64,000 nt of DNA from Syncephalis fuscata (lineage: Eukaryota > Zoopagomycota > Zoopagomycetes > Zoopagales > Piptocephalidaceae). The translations under genes and the position numbers were made by a program. How positions within the stretch are numbered: position 1 is the first letter of the stretch; each line of letters begins with the position of its first letter. The notes beneath the pieces were generated by a model, which did not search any database, was not told where the DNA came from, and was given only the letters and a program-made list of their open reading frames with translations. The stretch lies in contig JAHLTZ010000018.1 in assembly GCA_025786725.1 (NCBI GenBank), forward strand, positions 186,001-250,000, given 5' to 3'. Positions 54,208-64,000 of this stretch are shown one piece after another.

Positions 54208-57200
54208 TTACCAATACATATTTCCGTCGTGGCTTGGTTCAGGGAATCGAAGATCCATTATATCAGAATTTTCATTGCCATCTGCTTTAATTGTAGGCGG
54301 CCGAGCAAGTTTAACATCTGCCGTTGTCATTATAGCTGCTTTTAAATACGATTCGCTACGCGGCATACTCATTGGTGCCGTGGCGGCATTAGCGCGAGAG
54401 GACCGTGTTACAAATTCAGACTTGTTATCACTATCATTGTGACTGGTAGCAGCGTTATAAGATGCTTCTGGCTGGGCATCGCTCATGATAATGGTATCCA
54501 AACGAGCGTACAGCCGATTAAGAATACCCGCGTGTAAGAAATTGGCAATACCTTTGCCATGTCGATAGCCACCACGTTCATTGCCCGCGATAAATTTCTC
54601 CAATTCAGCGCGTGGCATTGGCTGATAGCAAATAGATTTGGGACTATAAGGCGAAAAGTCTACCACTCGTTTACGGAATTGTTGGATAACTAGATAGTTA
54701 CGGCGATACAAATCATCCCAAAATACATACCACCACATGTGCACATTGGATTGATAGACATTACGAAGACGTGCATACAAACATTGTACCATGTCTGTGT
54801 GGTCTATCGGTATCGTGCCTACTAATGGATGACCTTCCTTGGCCAATAGTTCCTTCAAACGGTCTTGATTAAGCTCACTGTTGCAGTAGACATCAGTGAA
54901 AAAAGCATAGCTCAAGGTGCCGTCTTTTGACTTTGCCATGTTAAGATAGTAGTCGCGATATGCTTGTAGATTACGTTTGACTTCCGGTAAACTAATAAGA
55001 ATAGCTGTATGGTTGGCTTCAAAGAATTCACGTAGCTGATTAGTAAGGCTAAAGTCATGCTTAATATTTAGATCAGCATGGCCTAAAATACGCTTATCAG
55101 TTCCTAATCCTACGATTGATGCTGCAGTTGTATGTCGATTAAGCATATCGAAATCTTTAGTTTTCTTATGCTCATGCTCATTCGAGGATTGAATCGTAAT
55201 TGTCACTTTAAAGCCAGGACCAACATCATGTGGGCCCCAAAGTGCCGTACTCATGCGAGCAATCGTTAATTTACCATGCAAATTCTTCTTGGTCTGAATT
55301 TAACAAATTAGCAACGATAATAATTAATATACTAATTACTTACCATTAGATTTAAAAAGGAGCTAGGCACAGAAACTATACTGCCATCGAGTGCACGTAA
55401 CTGAATACGGTTTTCTCGCGCCTCGGCAATTTCAGGCTTCTGGTTAACTGTTACGTATTCCTCTAGTTCTTCTTCCGTCGTTAATTGAACAGTAATATCG
55501 GGATCTTCGTCGTAAGTAATAACGACACAAAATGGAAATGGTAGAATTAGAGCTTTACCAAAAAATGATTGCAATTTAGAGGTAAAGTTTGGTCGATAGT
55601 ACATATCGGTACCGGAAAATTCTTTGGTAATCAAATTTCGCAGTTCAAACACGCGTTTGTTTGGTTGTTCTAATTCCTGTTGAAAATGTCGCAATCCAAT
55701 ATGCCGGGCAATTTTCAAGTTTTCTAAATGTCGTTCAGCCACTGTTCCTTGGAAATCGAGCAAATAAGGCGATATGTTGCGTGATTCGTAGTAAGCTAAT
55801 GGCTTCCCAAGTGGCAGTCGAAACTGTTTCATAACCAAAAACAAGGCTGACCACGACTCTTGCCATACGCGATTTAATATTTGTTTATCGGTGTTAAGAT
55901 CTGGCGCCAACAAAAGCGGATCCAGTTCTACCTCATGTGTCACTTTTCGCACAAAGCGTTTGAAGATGTCCAAATTCTAATTATAAAATTAGCAATAATG
56001 CACACTTTCCATTTCACTCCATGCTTACTTGAAGAACAAAATATACTACTATGACTGTGGCAACCACTGCTACAATAACCAGTAGGACGTTGGATACCTT
56101 TTGATTGCCAATATTGAGTACTACAAAAACACCAATAACACCAGTTATTGTCTGAGCTATACGTGATGTCGTTTCTGAATAATTCTGCGATGGCAATAAA
56201 AAGGCCTGAGTGCGTAAATGAGCAGCAAGTAATAGAAGATTTAGTACGATAAGTAGAATTTGGCGTGATAGCTCAACATGAACTCGTGGCTTGGTGTGGA
56301 ATAAACAATTATCTTTTGATACGATAACAGCTATCATAACAGCTAGTAATTTCGCGCCCATAATAAACACTTTATACCACGACCAGCTTTCATCGTAGCC
56401 TTTTTGTTAAATTAGTTTAGTTGTTACATTAATTAATAGCATACTTACCGCTATATAAAAAGTTGTAAGGAGACATGTCCTGCTCCAACTTTCGCTGATA
56501 TTCTTCACGATAATTCTGTATCAACTGCCCGTCGTCGTCGTAACGATCAATCTTGGGCTGGTTCCATCGAATAAGCCTGAATAGCGCATATGGAAAATAG
56601 GCACCAAGCACGACAAATATAATGGCCGCCAATGGAACAATTAAATATGCCCAATTAAATTCGCCTTCTTTCATGCTGGTATTGTAGCAAAACTTTTCCG
56701 GTGAACGATAGCCTTCATCGTGTGGCATAGCTGCAAAGTCTGGATTATCTGTATTTTTATAAGGATTTTTAATAGGCCAGAAATCATCAGACCAGGTAAG
56801 CGCGCCCAAGGCCATGGACAACAATGGCAGATAAAGTGTTGTAACGATAAACAGTATAATCATATTGCGACGACGTATTTTTGCTCGTCGTTTGGCCCAT
56901 GTGTTAACTTCAAGTCCCTAAAAAGCAAATAAATATAACGCTATTTCATCAATTACTTGCATTATTTACCTGTCGGTTTGCATTGGGATCTTTTTGACGA
57001 AGCACGTTAAATATAGCTAAAGCAATAACACTAATGACTGAAAATATGATTAGAAATATGGCACCTTTACGAAATATATTCGAAAAGCGTAAACTGATAA
57101 AATTCATAAAATTACGGAAAGCTACCGCAAATTGATCGCCCAAATCCGGTACAAGAATAGTAAGATACAATCCAATAAATTGTATAAAGTCGCGTACAAT

Positions 57201-58396
57201 TTCCAAACGAAGAAATGTGGCTGTCACTTGCACTAGCCGCTGGCTGTTCTCGGCAATGGTGCCCATAATGGCACTTTGGAATGGATTAGTGCCTTGTGCG
57301 CCCTTGCGTTTTAATTCTTCAACTGTTACACCTTTTGGTATGTAAGAAAAGGGCGGAAAGAGTTCTTTGTTAATATCATTTTCTAAATCTTCCTCTTCTT
57401 CTCTTCCATTATTATCATTATTACTATCTTGTCCATTGTTTGGTTTTGGAGGTGGTGGCGGTGCTGGTGGTAATTCGTCCAGTATAGGAAATTCTGGTAC
57501 ACGGCCTTTCATTTGGGCCAAATAAGCATCCAGATGAGGTAGTGGTAGTGGTTGTGCTTTACGTTTAAAGAAGTGTGCAAATGTTTCAAAATCTTGTTGT
57601 GGTGGTGGTGATGATGCCACGTGTGTAGGTGATACGGCAACATTCGGCAAATGGCCCATGGTAGGGACAGGTGAGCTGAGGCCCGTTGAGCTATTGTGTT
57701 GTTCCACAGCTGTATTATGACTCGGTGATGTGGACGGCATGGCTTCAATGGGAGGTAAAGATGGATAGTATGAATGGTTAGGCGAATGTGGCATGGAAAG
57801 CTAGTAATTTGTTGATGACATTAAATAAATAAGCATTGCTGAATATAGCTAGTTAGTTGACAATAACTTACCGAAGTTTCTGATGCTGCAGTGCTATGAC
57901 TGTAATAGTTGTCATGAGTGGGCGACATTCCCACCGTGGATACTGCTACAGGGATACTTGGCATCGACCAGTTTGTGTTATGATAATGATCAATGGTAGA
58001 CGAAGGAATACCAGCAGACGGCGTACCAGGAGTCAGAAACGCTGATGAAGGCATTTGTAATGGGCCATAAGTTGGTAGATTGGCCGTGTTAATCTGTGGA
58101 TGCGATGGAGATGTAGCTGATATTGTAGGCGAATTCACAACACTATTATTACTACCGCCATAATTGCTTTGCGGCCCAAATCCCATTGGATATTGATAAG
58201 AGTGTTGTTGTTGTTGTTGTTGGCCGATTGATGAAGGTGGTGACACTCCATGATAAGGATGTGATGGATATACTTGCGGTGATGCAGGCAATGAAGTATG
58301 ATTGCTGCTTACCGTAGACATGGCCGGTTGACTGGTTGGCGTCCAAGCAGGCTCTTCTTCATGCTGGCCATAATGCGGTACACGTCTGTCGGTCAT
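54208..58396 (-). CDS. Large polytopic membrane protein of unknown function
   Basis: Six exons (57872-58396, 56970-57800, 56449-56917, 56029-56399, 55344-55976, 54208-55293) join in frame to 1,304 residues with no frameshift. Residues 1-340 are disordered, rich in Ser, Pro, Gln and Asn with a PPPAPPPPP-like run and an acidic stretch. About eight hydrophobic segments follow: near 375-395, 425-450, 465-490, 545-575, then four between about 615 and 735. The remaining 570 residues are soluble and look well folded (RVWQESWSALFLVMKQFRLP, FSGTDMYYRPNFTSKLQSF, HMWWYVFWDDLYRRNYLVI). They end in a short disordered tail. WAKRRAKIRRRN just before a helix looks like a cytosolic positive-inside signal. No transporter, channel or enzyme family was recognised. 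The order and size suggest a conserved fungal membrane protein rather than a chance frame. Confidence 0.78.
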
Positions 58397-59570
58397 GATT
58401 ACTCGAGCAAACGAAGGCTCGTTATTGCTATTGCTATTATTACTACTATTGCTGCTGCTACTATTATCGTTTGCGGTTTAAAGAATATTATAAATATACT
58501 AAAAAGTAGTATAACTGACACAAACAATACGTAATAAAGACCAAGAAAGCAATAGAAGGTAGGTCAGCAACAAAGTACGCGCACACGAGAGTAAAAGAAC
58601 GTTGGGCTGAAGCCAAAGGCGGCCATTTTTAAAGCATGTGCCTCTGTTTGAGTAACCGCAAAATATATCCATGGCCCAATCGATGCCACGGCATTTCTAA
58701 AAATACTCAGATCGACTGTTTTAGAAATAACGGATTAAGAATTAAGAAAAGCTGTTTCAAGCCTAGTTTTACACGGCCAAGCGGTTACTTTGCAACCATG
58801 TAAAAAATGTCGTGTTTTATTAGAACGTAAATGTTTTTTAGATTTTAGATTATTTAATTGGTTTAGATTGTTATTGTTTATAGTAATATATGGTTTATTA
58901 GCAGTGTGATATATTATATAGATATTTACTCTGTTTTAAGTTTGGGAAATGCAAGCGCTGTTATCGAGTCATTGTGCATAATATTATTGCCAAGAAAATA
59001 TAGAAAATAGAAATTCTTTATATCCATTTAATATTTATTATCAAAAACGTTAGTTATTTAATATTAGTAACATTGTTTTCATTAAATTAATATTAAACTT
59101 TTGACTAAACTACTTTTTACATTTTTTCTCCTTAATTGGTTGCTTGGTTAGTGCTACGATAACACTCTACTGGTGTTATAACAATTTAGTATAAAGTATA
59201 CTAGAGTCTAACACAATATAAAAGTAAACTGATGACATACAAAGTAAATAAATAATATATTAAATTAATTAAAACGTACGTATAAAATTTAAATTATTAC
59301 AAAAAAGCAACTACCAGTGTTGAATATCTATTCTAAACACCTTCTATTTGCATTTGTCACGTTATTCTATTTAGTTCAAAGTCTTTTACTACAAGTACTA
59401 CTTTTTTTCTAATCGTATCTCTATCATGCTGATACAAAACAACAACATGCTGCCGAAGATATGGCTAACTATTGATATAGCATTACAAAACCAGATATGT
59501 GGCTTTGTAATGTTTGTTTTATTGCCAATGCATGGCTTTATTCAATAGTTTAATACAGAAGTATTAATTG
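58397..59570. other. Upstream region of the membrane-protein gene
   Basis: ATT/ACT triplet-rich sequence lies at about 58420-58465. The rest is AT-rich with no recognised gene. Confidence 0.4.
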
Positions 59571-59574
59571 TATT

Positions 59575-59770
59575 AATCTGAAAGTAAGCTAAAAAGAATT
59601 AAAAGTAGAAAGGTTGTTTATTAAATGTTTGGTCGACAGCATTAGGTATTTATAATACTGTTGGCAATTAAAATGGCGCGTAATGTAAAGGACCCTGACG
59701 AAAAACCTTAATCAAAATACAACGAAGTTTAATTTAAATTTTGTTGAATTGTGACATTTTAAGCAACAAC
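59575..59770. repeat. Dispersed repeat family C, copy 2
   Basis: This is the partner of 53875-54075. The inverted repeat (CAACGAAGTTTAA / TTTAAATTTTGTTG) keeps its pairing potential by G-U pairs despite base changes. It lies directly upstream of family B copy 2, whereas the first copies of B and C are 3 kb apart. Confidence 0.65.
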
Positions 59771-59864
59771 AATATAAAATTACTCATTTTATTATTAATA
59801 AAAATGATTTTGCATCTAATTGCTACATTTACATTATTTGACTAAACTGTACTTTGATTCCACA

Positions 59865-60035
59865 TTTTCTAATATTCTACTATTATATTTTGGACGGATT
59901 TGTGATGTAAGATTAAGATTAATATAATTATTATAAATGTCGTTTATTAAACAGCCACCTTTCCTATAGCCGATTTGACTAAATAAATAACATTTTGAAC
60001 AATCAGTATCATAAATGACAATGTATATATATATA
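59865..60035. repeat. Dispersed repeat family B, copy 2
   Basis: This is the partner of 50725-50885 in the same orientation. Shared segments include TTTGTGATGTAAGATTAAG, then TTTATTAAACAGCCACC, then TTGACTAAATAAATAACAT. Confidence 0.65.
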
Positions 60036-60681
60036 TTAAAGCAATAATAAAGATAACTAATTAATTACATTATTGTATTGATAATATACATGAATTAATT
60101 AATGTTGGATGCAATATTATAAATGTTATAGTGATTAATAAGTGTTTAATTGTATTTAAAAGTGGAGTGAAACGATTAAATAAAAAATGTAAAAATGCAA
60201 CAACTCCTTATTATCCAATAGTGTAAAATACTACTATTTGTAGTTATAAATAATTTATTAATAACCATGCTATATAGATATAGGCATTCACGCTGCTTTG
60301 AATTTGGTGAATGCAAGCGTTGATATTGAGTCATCATGCATACAATTACTGCCAGCAAGTATGCAAAGTAAAATAATCGTCATTCACTTTAACATTAATC
60401 GCTAAAACAGCCGTAAATACAAGTCAATAAACACTACAATGAATCACAATATTACATCCAACATCATCACACACACACACAAACGTGTTCTATCTTATTC
60501 TGCCATCATTGTTTTTCCTCATTCTCGTTTTCATCTACTGCAACTAGCCGCAACTTTACCTGATTCCTTCTCTTTTTATCGATCGAATTCATTGTTATTT
60601 CATTATTCATTGCCATTGTTACACTTTTATTGCGAGATCATAGTTTGTGTTATCGTCATTTACTTATACAGCGTCGCCACC
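60036..60681. other. Upstream region of UBC12
   Basis: AT-rich on the left, then a CACACACACACA run at about 60469-60480 and a pyrimidine-rich stretch before the UBC12 start. No gene supported; the frame 60439-60834 overlaps UBC12 exon 1 in the same frame but is probably 5' leader. Confidence 0.45.
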
Positions 60682-61481
60682 ATGATTAAGATCTGGTCAA
60701 TGAAGAAAGAGGCCGCCGAGACGGATAAGAAGAAGCCAAAGCAGTCGGCGGCTCAGATTCGCGTACAAAAAGGTAATATTCATCTTGCCGTCTTTTCAGA
60801 CTACAAATACTTACAACAAGCTAATACTTTGTGATGATGACTATGACAGATATGAGCGAGCTCGATGATCTGCCTAAAACAATTAAAATGTCTTTTCCAG
60901 ATGCTGAGGATATGCTCAATTTTGATTTGACTATTACGCCTGATGAAGGTATAGTTAATGTGCTATACTGTATTAATAAATACTAACTACTATATAAATG
61001 ATAGGTATTTATCATGGTGGCCAGTTCAAGTTCACCTTTAAAATTGATGCCAACTACCCGCATAAAGCACCAAAAGTGCTATGTACCCAAAAGGTAGTTA
61101 AATGTGATTATACAACTATTAGAGTGGAGCTAATAGAATAGTATTTAGATCTATCATCCAAATATTGATTTGGAGGGCAATGTTTGTCTTAATATTCTTC
61201 GAGAAGACTGGAAGCCAGTATTGAATTTACATTCGGTCATTATTGGCTTGCAATTCTTGTTCTTGGAACCAAATGCCGATGATCCATTGAATAAAAGTAA
61301 GTTGTTATTATTATGGCGATGTAGAAAACACATATATAGTTGTATAGCCACTAATACTATTGGTATAGATGCAGCCGAAGATTTACGCTCAAATCGTGAC
61401 CGGTTCAAGCGCCATGTAGCTGACAGTATGCGCGGTGGATACGTAGACTCGGAACATTTTGACAACGTACTCGTATCTTGA
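60682..61481 (+). CDS. UBC12: NEDD8-conjugating enzyme E2 (UBC12/UBE2M)
   Basis: Five exons (60682-60772, 60850-60948, 61005-61093, 61149-61296, 61369-61481) join in frame to 179 residues, the usual length. The start MIKIWSMKK sits in a strong Kozak context (GCCACCATGA). The N-terminal extension with MIK is characteristic of UBC12, which uses it to bind the NEDD8 E1. The E2 fold shows [32 protein letters not shown], then [20 protein letters not shown] with the active-site cysteine in NVCLNILRE. It ends [16 protein letters not shown]. The enzyme passes NEDD8/Rub1 to cullins and so activates SCF-type ubiquitin ligases. No frameshift. Confidence 0.92.
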
Positions 61482-61624
61482 TTTTTATACGTTATTAAAT
61501 TTGTATTGGCATGTTTATATGATGTGTTGTAAAAGTGTAGTAATTATTTATGACGTGTAATTCACTTTTTACTATTTTCTATCATTGATTTCTCTTTAAC
61601 ACTTGTCTTTCTCTCCTTACTTTC

Positions 61625-63647
61625 ATGGCATCGTCTAACTTTAATCAATTTCCGCCACAGCCTTTTGCACTTGACGAGGATCGTTCAAGTTTAAACAAAC
61701 TGTTGGCAAGATTATCTTTATCAACCGATATAGATGGAGAAAACAGCTTGTCATCCTTTGGTACAACTACTTTACCATCTGTACAAGAACTACGCCAATT
61801 ACACGATGAGCTGAATACAATTGCTAACGTAGCCGAGGAACGCCTCGATCGTTTACGCAATGACACTGAACGCTTTAAAAAACTGAATGAAGAGCGTTCC
61901 CTGCCAAAGACACCTACAAAACAGCATGCGACTGTCAAAGTAGATACTATTGTAACTGGACGTAGTAATAGTGGCATTAACAATGATAATAAGGACGAAC
62001 ATAAAGGCGATATCGGTGCAAGCAATAATAATGATGCTATCAATGCTGGTTCAACCAGCGGTATGTTATTGAATAGTTGGTAGATTATCAAAACTAACTA
62101 TTGACTACTAATAGCACGTCGTCAATCAATTAAACCAACCAATTCTGAACAGAATATTGAACCACGGTAATATTTAAGAATATAGATTTAGAAATAATAG
62201 CTAACTCTTGATTAATTTAGACGTCGAAGAACAGATAGAGAAACGAGTGGTAAGTCATATGAAATAGCACACTATAAATACTAATGCAGATATCAATCTA
62301 TTATCTAATGTAGATGTAGTTGTAAAGGAAGAGAAACCAGAAATAGTACTTAATTTACGTGGTACTGAAAAGGTAATTACAAAAGGGTCTATATATTAAT
62401 TAGTATTAATAGTCGATATTTACATTAGAGGACCAGTAAAAAGGGCCGATCAAATCAGATTAAGAAAGGTAGTGGCAGTACAAGTAAAGCTCATTCGGAA
62501 GATCGTAAAGAAGGAAATCAGAAGCATGCATCTCCATCTGCAGTTAATGCTCGTCGTAATCGTGAACAACAACAACAGCAGCAACAGCAACAGCAACAAG
62601 AAGAAGAATATACACGACCAAAGATATCTAATCAAGTCCCTATTCATGTATTTTGGAATTCACTCGAGGCATATTTCCGTCCACTGATCGATGCTGATTT
62701 ACGGTTTTTAGAGGAAAAGGTAAATAGTAGCAGTAATATTGAATAATACAAGAATCAACAGTATATAACTAGGATGATGATGTGGGTCCATATCTTATAC
62801 CATTACTTGGTCGACACTACTTGCAAGTATGGGCTGAAGAAGATCGTGCACTTATTCCAGATCTAGAACGTGATAAGAATGATTCAAAGCCGGATCGATC
62901 TCTACCGGCTGGCGGCCAGCCTGAACAAATGTTATCAGACGATTTATTAGAGATTGATGCATTATCATGTGGTCCATTGACTGAACGTATTATAGGCGCT
63001 TTATTACGCAATGACGTTGGTATACCGGCCGATTTTGGTAGAGATGTCGATATTATGCGTCCATCGAAACTACAAACAGATTTGATTAGTGTAGAAGAAC
63101 GACTGAAGCGTGAATTGATGCATCTTGGTCTATTGGATACAGAAGGGGTAAGTTATTATATAGACTATAATAATGAATGGCCATTAACAATACGACCATT
63201 TAATTAGATTGATTGGCAAGCAGCTGAAGATGACGAGATATGCGGTGAATTACGGTCACTACAACGTGAATTGCGTGAAGTGGAGGCAACGAATACACAA
63301 CGGAAACGGAAGCTTGTCAATATTGTACAGGATTATATTGGCTGTCAAGAATATCAACAAATTCTTGATGAGTTAGATCGACATGTTGAACAGTCATTTG
63401 CTCGTCGTCATGTAAGTAGTATGATTATTAGAAATAGCTGTATTTTATATTTGGTAGCATTTATTAACGGCAATTGATGAATTAGCGGGTGAAGAAGACG
63501 AAACGCAAGAAGCTAGGCGGTCCCAAGGCTGGTCTATCAGACACGGCAGTTAGTGCACTTGATCGAAGACGTCGATTTGTCGATAGTATTGGTCGCATCT
63601 TCACCTCAGATCGATTTAGTATTCCCGAAAAGAGCATATTTTCCTAA
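61625..63647 (+). CDS. ADA3: SAGA/ADA complex subunit Ada3 (Ngg1)
   Basis: Eight exons: 61625-62060, 62115-62166, 62221-62249, 62290-62372, 62429-62719, 62773-63147, 63208-63411, 63458-63647. The N-terminal part has a coiled coil (VQELRQLHDELNTIANVAEE). A Lys/Ser-rich linker with a Gln run follows. The C-terminal Ada3 domain includes VFWNSLEAYFRPLIDADLRF, DDDVGPYLIPLLGRHY, ELRSLQRELREVEATNTQRK, the basic stretch KKTKRKKLGG and RRRRFVDSIGRIF. Ada3 links Ada2 and Gcn5 for histone acetylation in the nucleus. In the last exon the frame changes at about 63487 (GCGGGTG): one extra G, or two missing bases, separates TAIDELA from VKKTKRKKL. With one G removed the product has 552 residues. It follows UBC12 on the same strand after about 140 bases. 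Confidence 0.83.
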
Positions 63648-63845
63648 GTCTTCCATAGCGATATTTCGCCATTATCGGCAAATACGCTTAGAATATTTGC
63701 TTGTGGATGATGTGTCATACCAAGTGGTTCAGCATCGGTTATCTATATATCGATCCATGTTTATTTATTAGTGTTTTTATTTGTGGTTATTAATTAGTCA
63801 TTAAGGTGGCTATATAGTATATCTATATAATGATATTAAACGAAC

Positions 63846-63992
63846 CTTAATGACGCGTAAGCATTCGGCAGTGGCTACGTCAAAGCAGCACAACTGTCCA
63901 TCTTCTCGTAGTACATAAAGAAATGTGCCTTGTGGTGATAGCAAACAATCCATGGCTAGCTGTTGTTCATCAGCGGGAAAACGCCGTGTTAC
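63846..63992 (-). CDS. Exon of a WD40-repeat protein, SMU1-like (partial)
   Basis: Only one internal exon is visible before the right window edge. It has an acceptor at 63993-63994 (CATAG) and a donor at 63844-63845 (GTTCGT). It reads CLLSPQGTFLYVLREDGQLC, then CFDVATAECLRVIK. This is a WD40 blade and resembles the next-to-last repeat of SMU1, a spliceosome-associated protein. The similarity rests on one exon, so the assignment is tentative. A downstream exon (towards lower coordinates) must exist but was not identified in 63648-63845, where ADA3's 3' end also lies. Confidence 0.5.
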
Positions 63993-64000
63993 CTATGATA

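Overview
The window looks like nuclear DNA of an early-diverging (zygomycete-grade) fungus. It is AT-rich, and its genes are split by many 45-80 base introns with GTAAGT-like donors and CTAAT/TTAAT-like branch sites. The conserved eukaryotic core genes are interspersed with a class IV-like chitin synthase, a fungal exo-beta-1,3-glucanase, a Cdc25-like rhodanese phosphatase and several small secreted proteins. The phylum is my inference; no rRNA or other marker is present. No tRNA, rRNA or CRISPR feature was found. Layout, left to right: 1-5.7 kb holds a cluster of secreted proteins, with three tandem members of one family sharing the C-terminal signature PVFPE and a small four-cysteine secreted protein. 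Then come XRCC2 (6.1-7.4 kb), an 11-exon amino-acid transporter (8.4-11.4 kb), a 1.5 kb inverted repeat built from decayed copies of the NUS1 3' end (11.7-13.2 kb), intact NUS1 (15.2-16.7 kb), RCL1, the TFIIA large subunit and the chitin synthase (23.7-26.8 kb). These are followed by CCT3, peptidyl-tRNA hydrolase, a probable mitochondrial protein, an exo-glucanase, an unknown 561-residue protein, a cyclophilin pseudogene, a CsbD-like protein, a secreted orphan, a P450, SEC9, a METTL25-like methyltransferase and a Cdc25-like phosphatase (27-48.6 kb). A gene-poor AT-rich desert with several dispersed repeats covers 48.6-54.2 kb. Next are a 1,304-residue polytopic membrane protein, a second repeat-bearing gap, UBC12, ADA3 and the edge of a WD40 gene. 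Several genes serve surface and secretory functions: chitin synthesis, glucan remodelling, dolichol synthesis for glycosylation (NUS1) and SNARE-mediated exocytosis (SEC9). They are scattered and show no sign of operon-like coordination. An important caveat is that eight otherwise well-conserved genes are broken by single-base indels. Thirteen were counted; twelve behave as one missing base, and those that could be placed mostly lie in or beside short homopolymers. Each coding length becomes divisible by three when they are corrected. I therefore read these as consensus errors of the assembly rather than as pseudogenes. The most interesting unexplained items are the tandem PVFPE secreted family and the NUS1-derived inverted repeat, whose transcript could fold into a long hairpin related to the 3' end of an essential gene.
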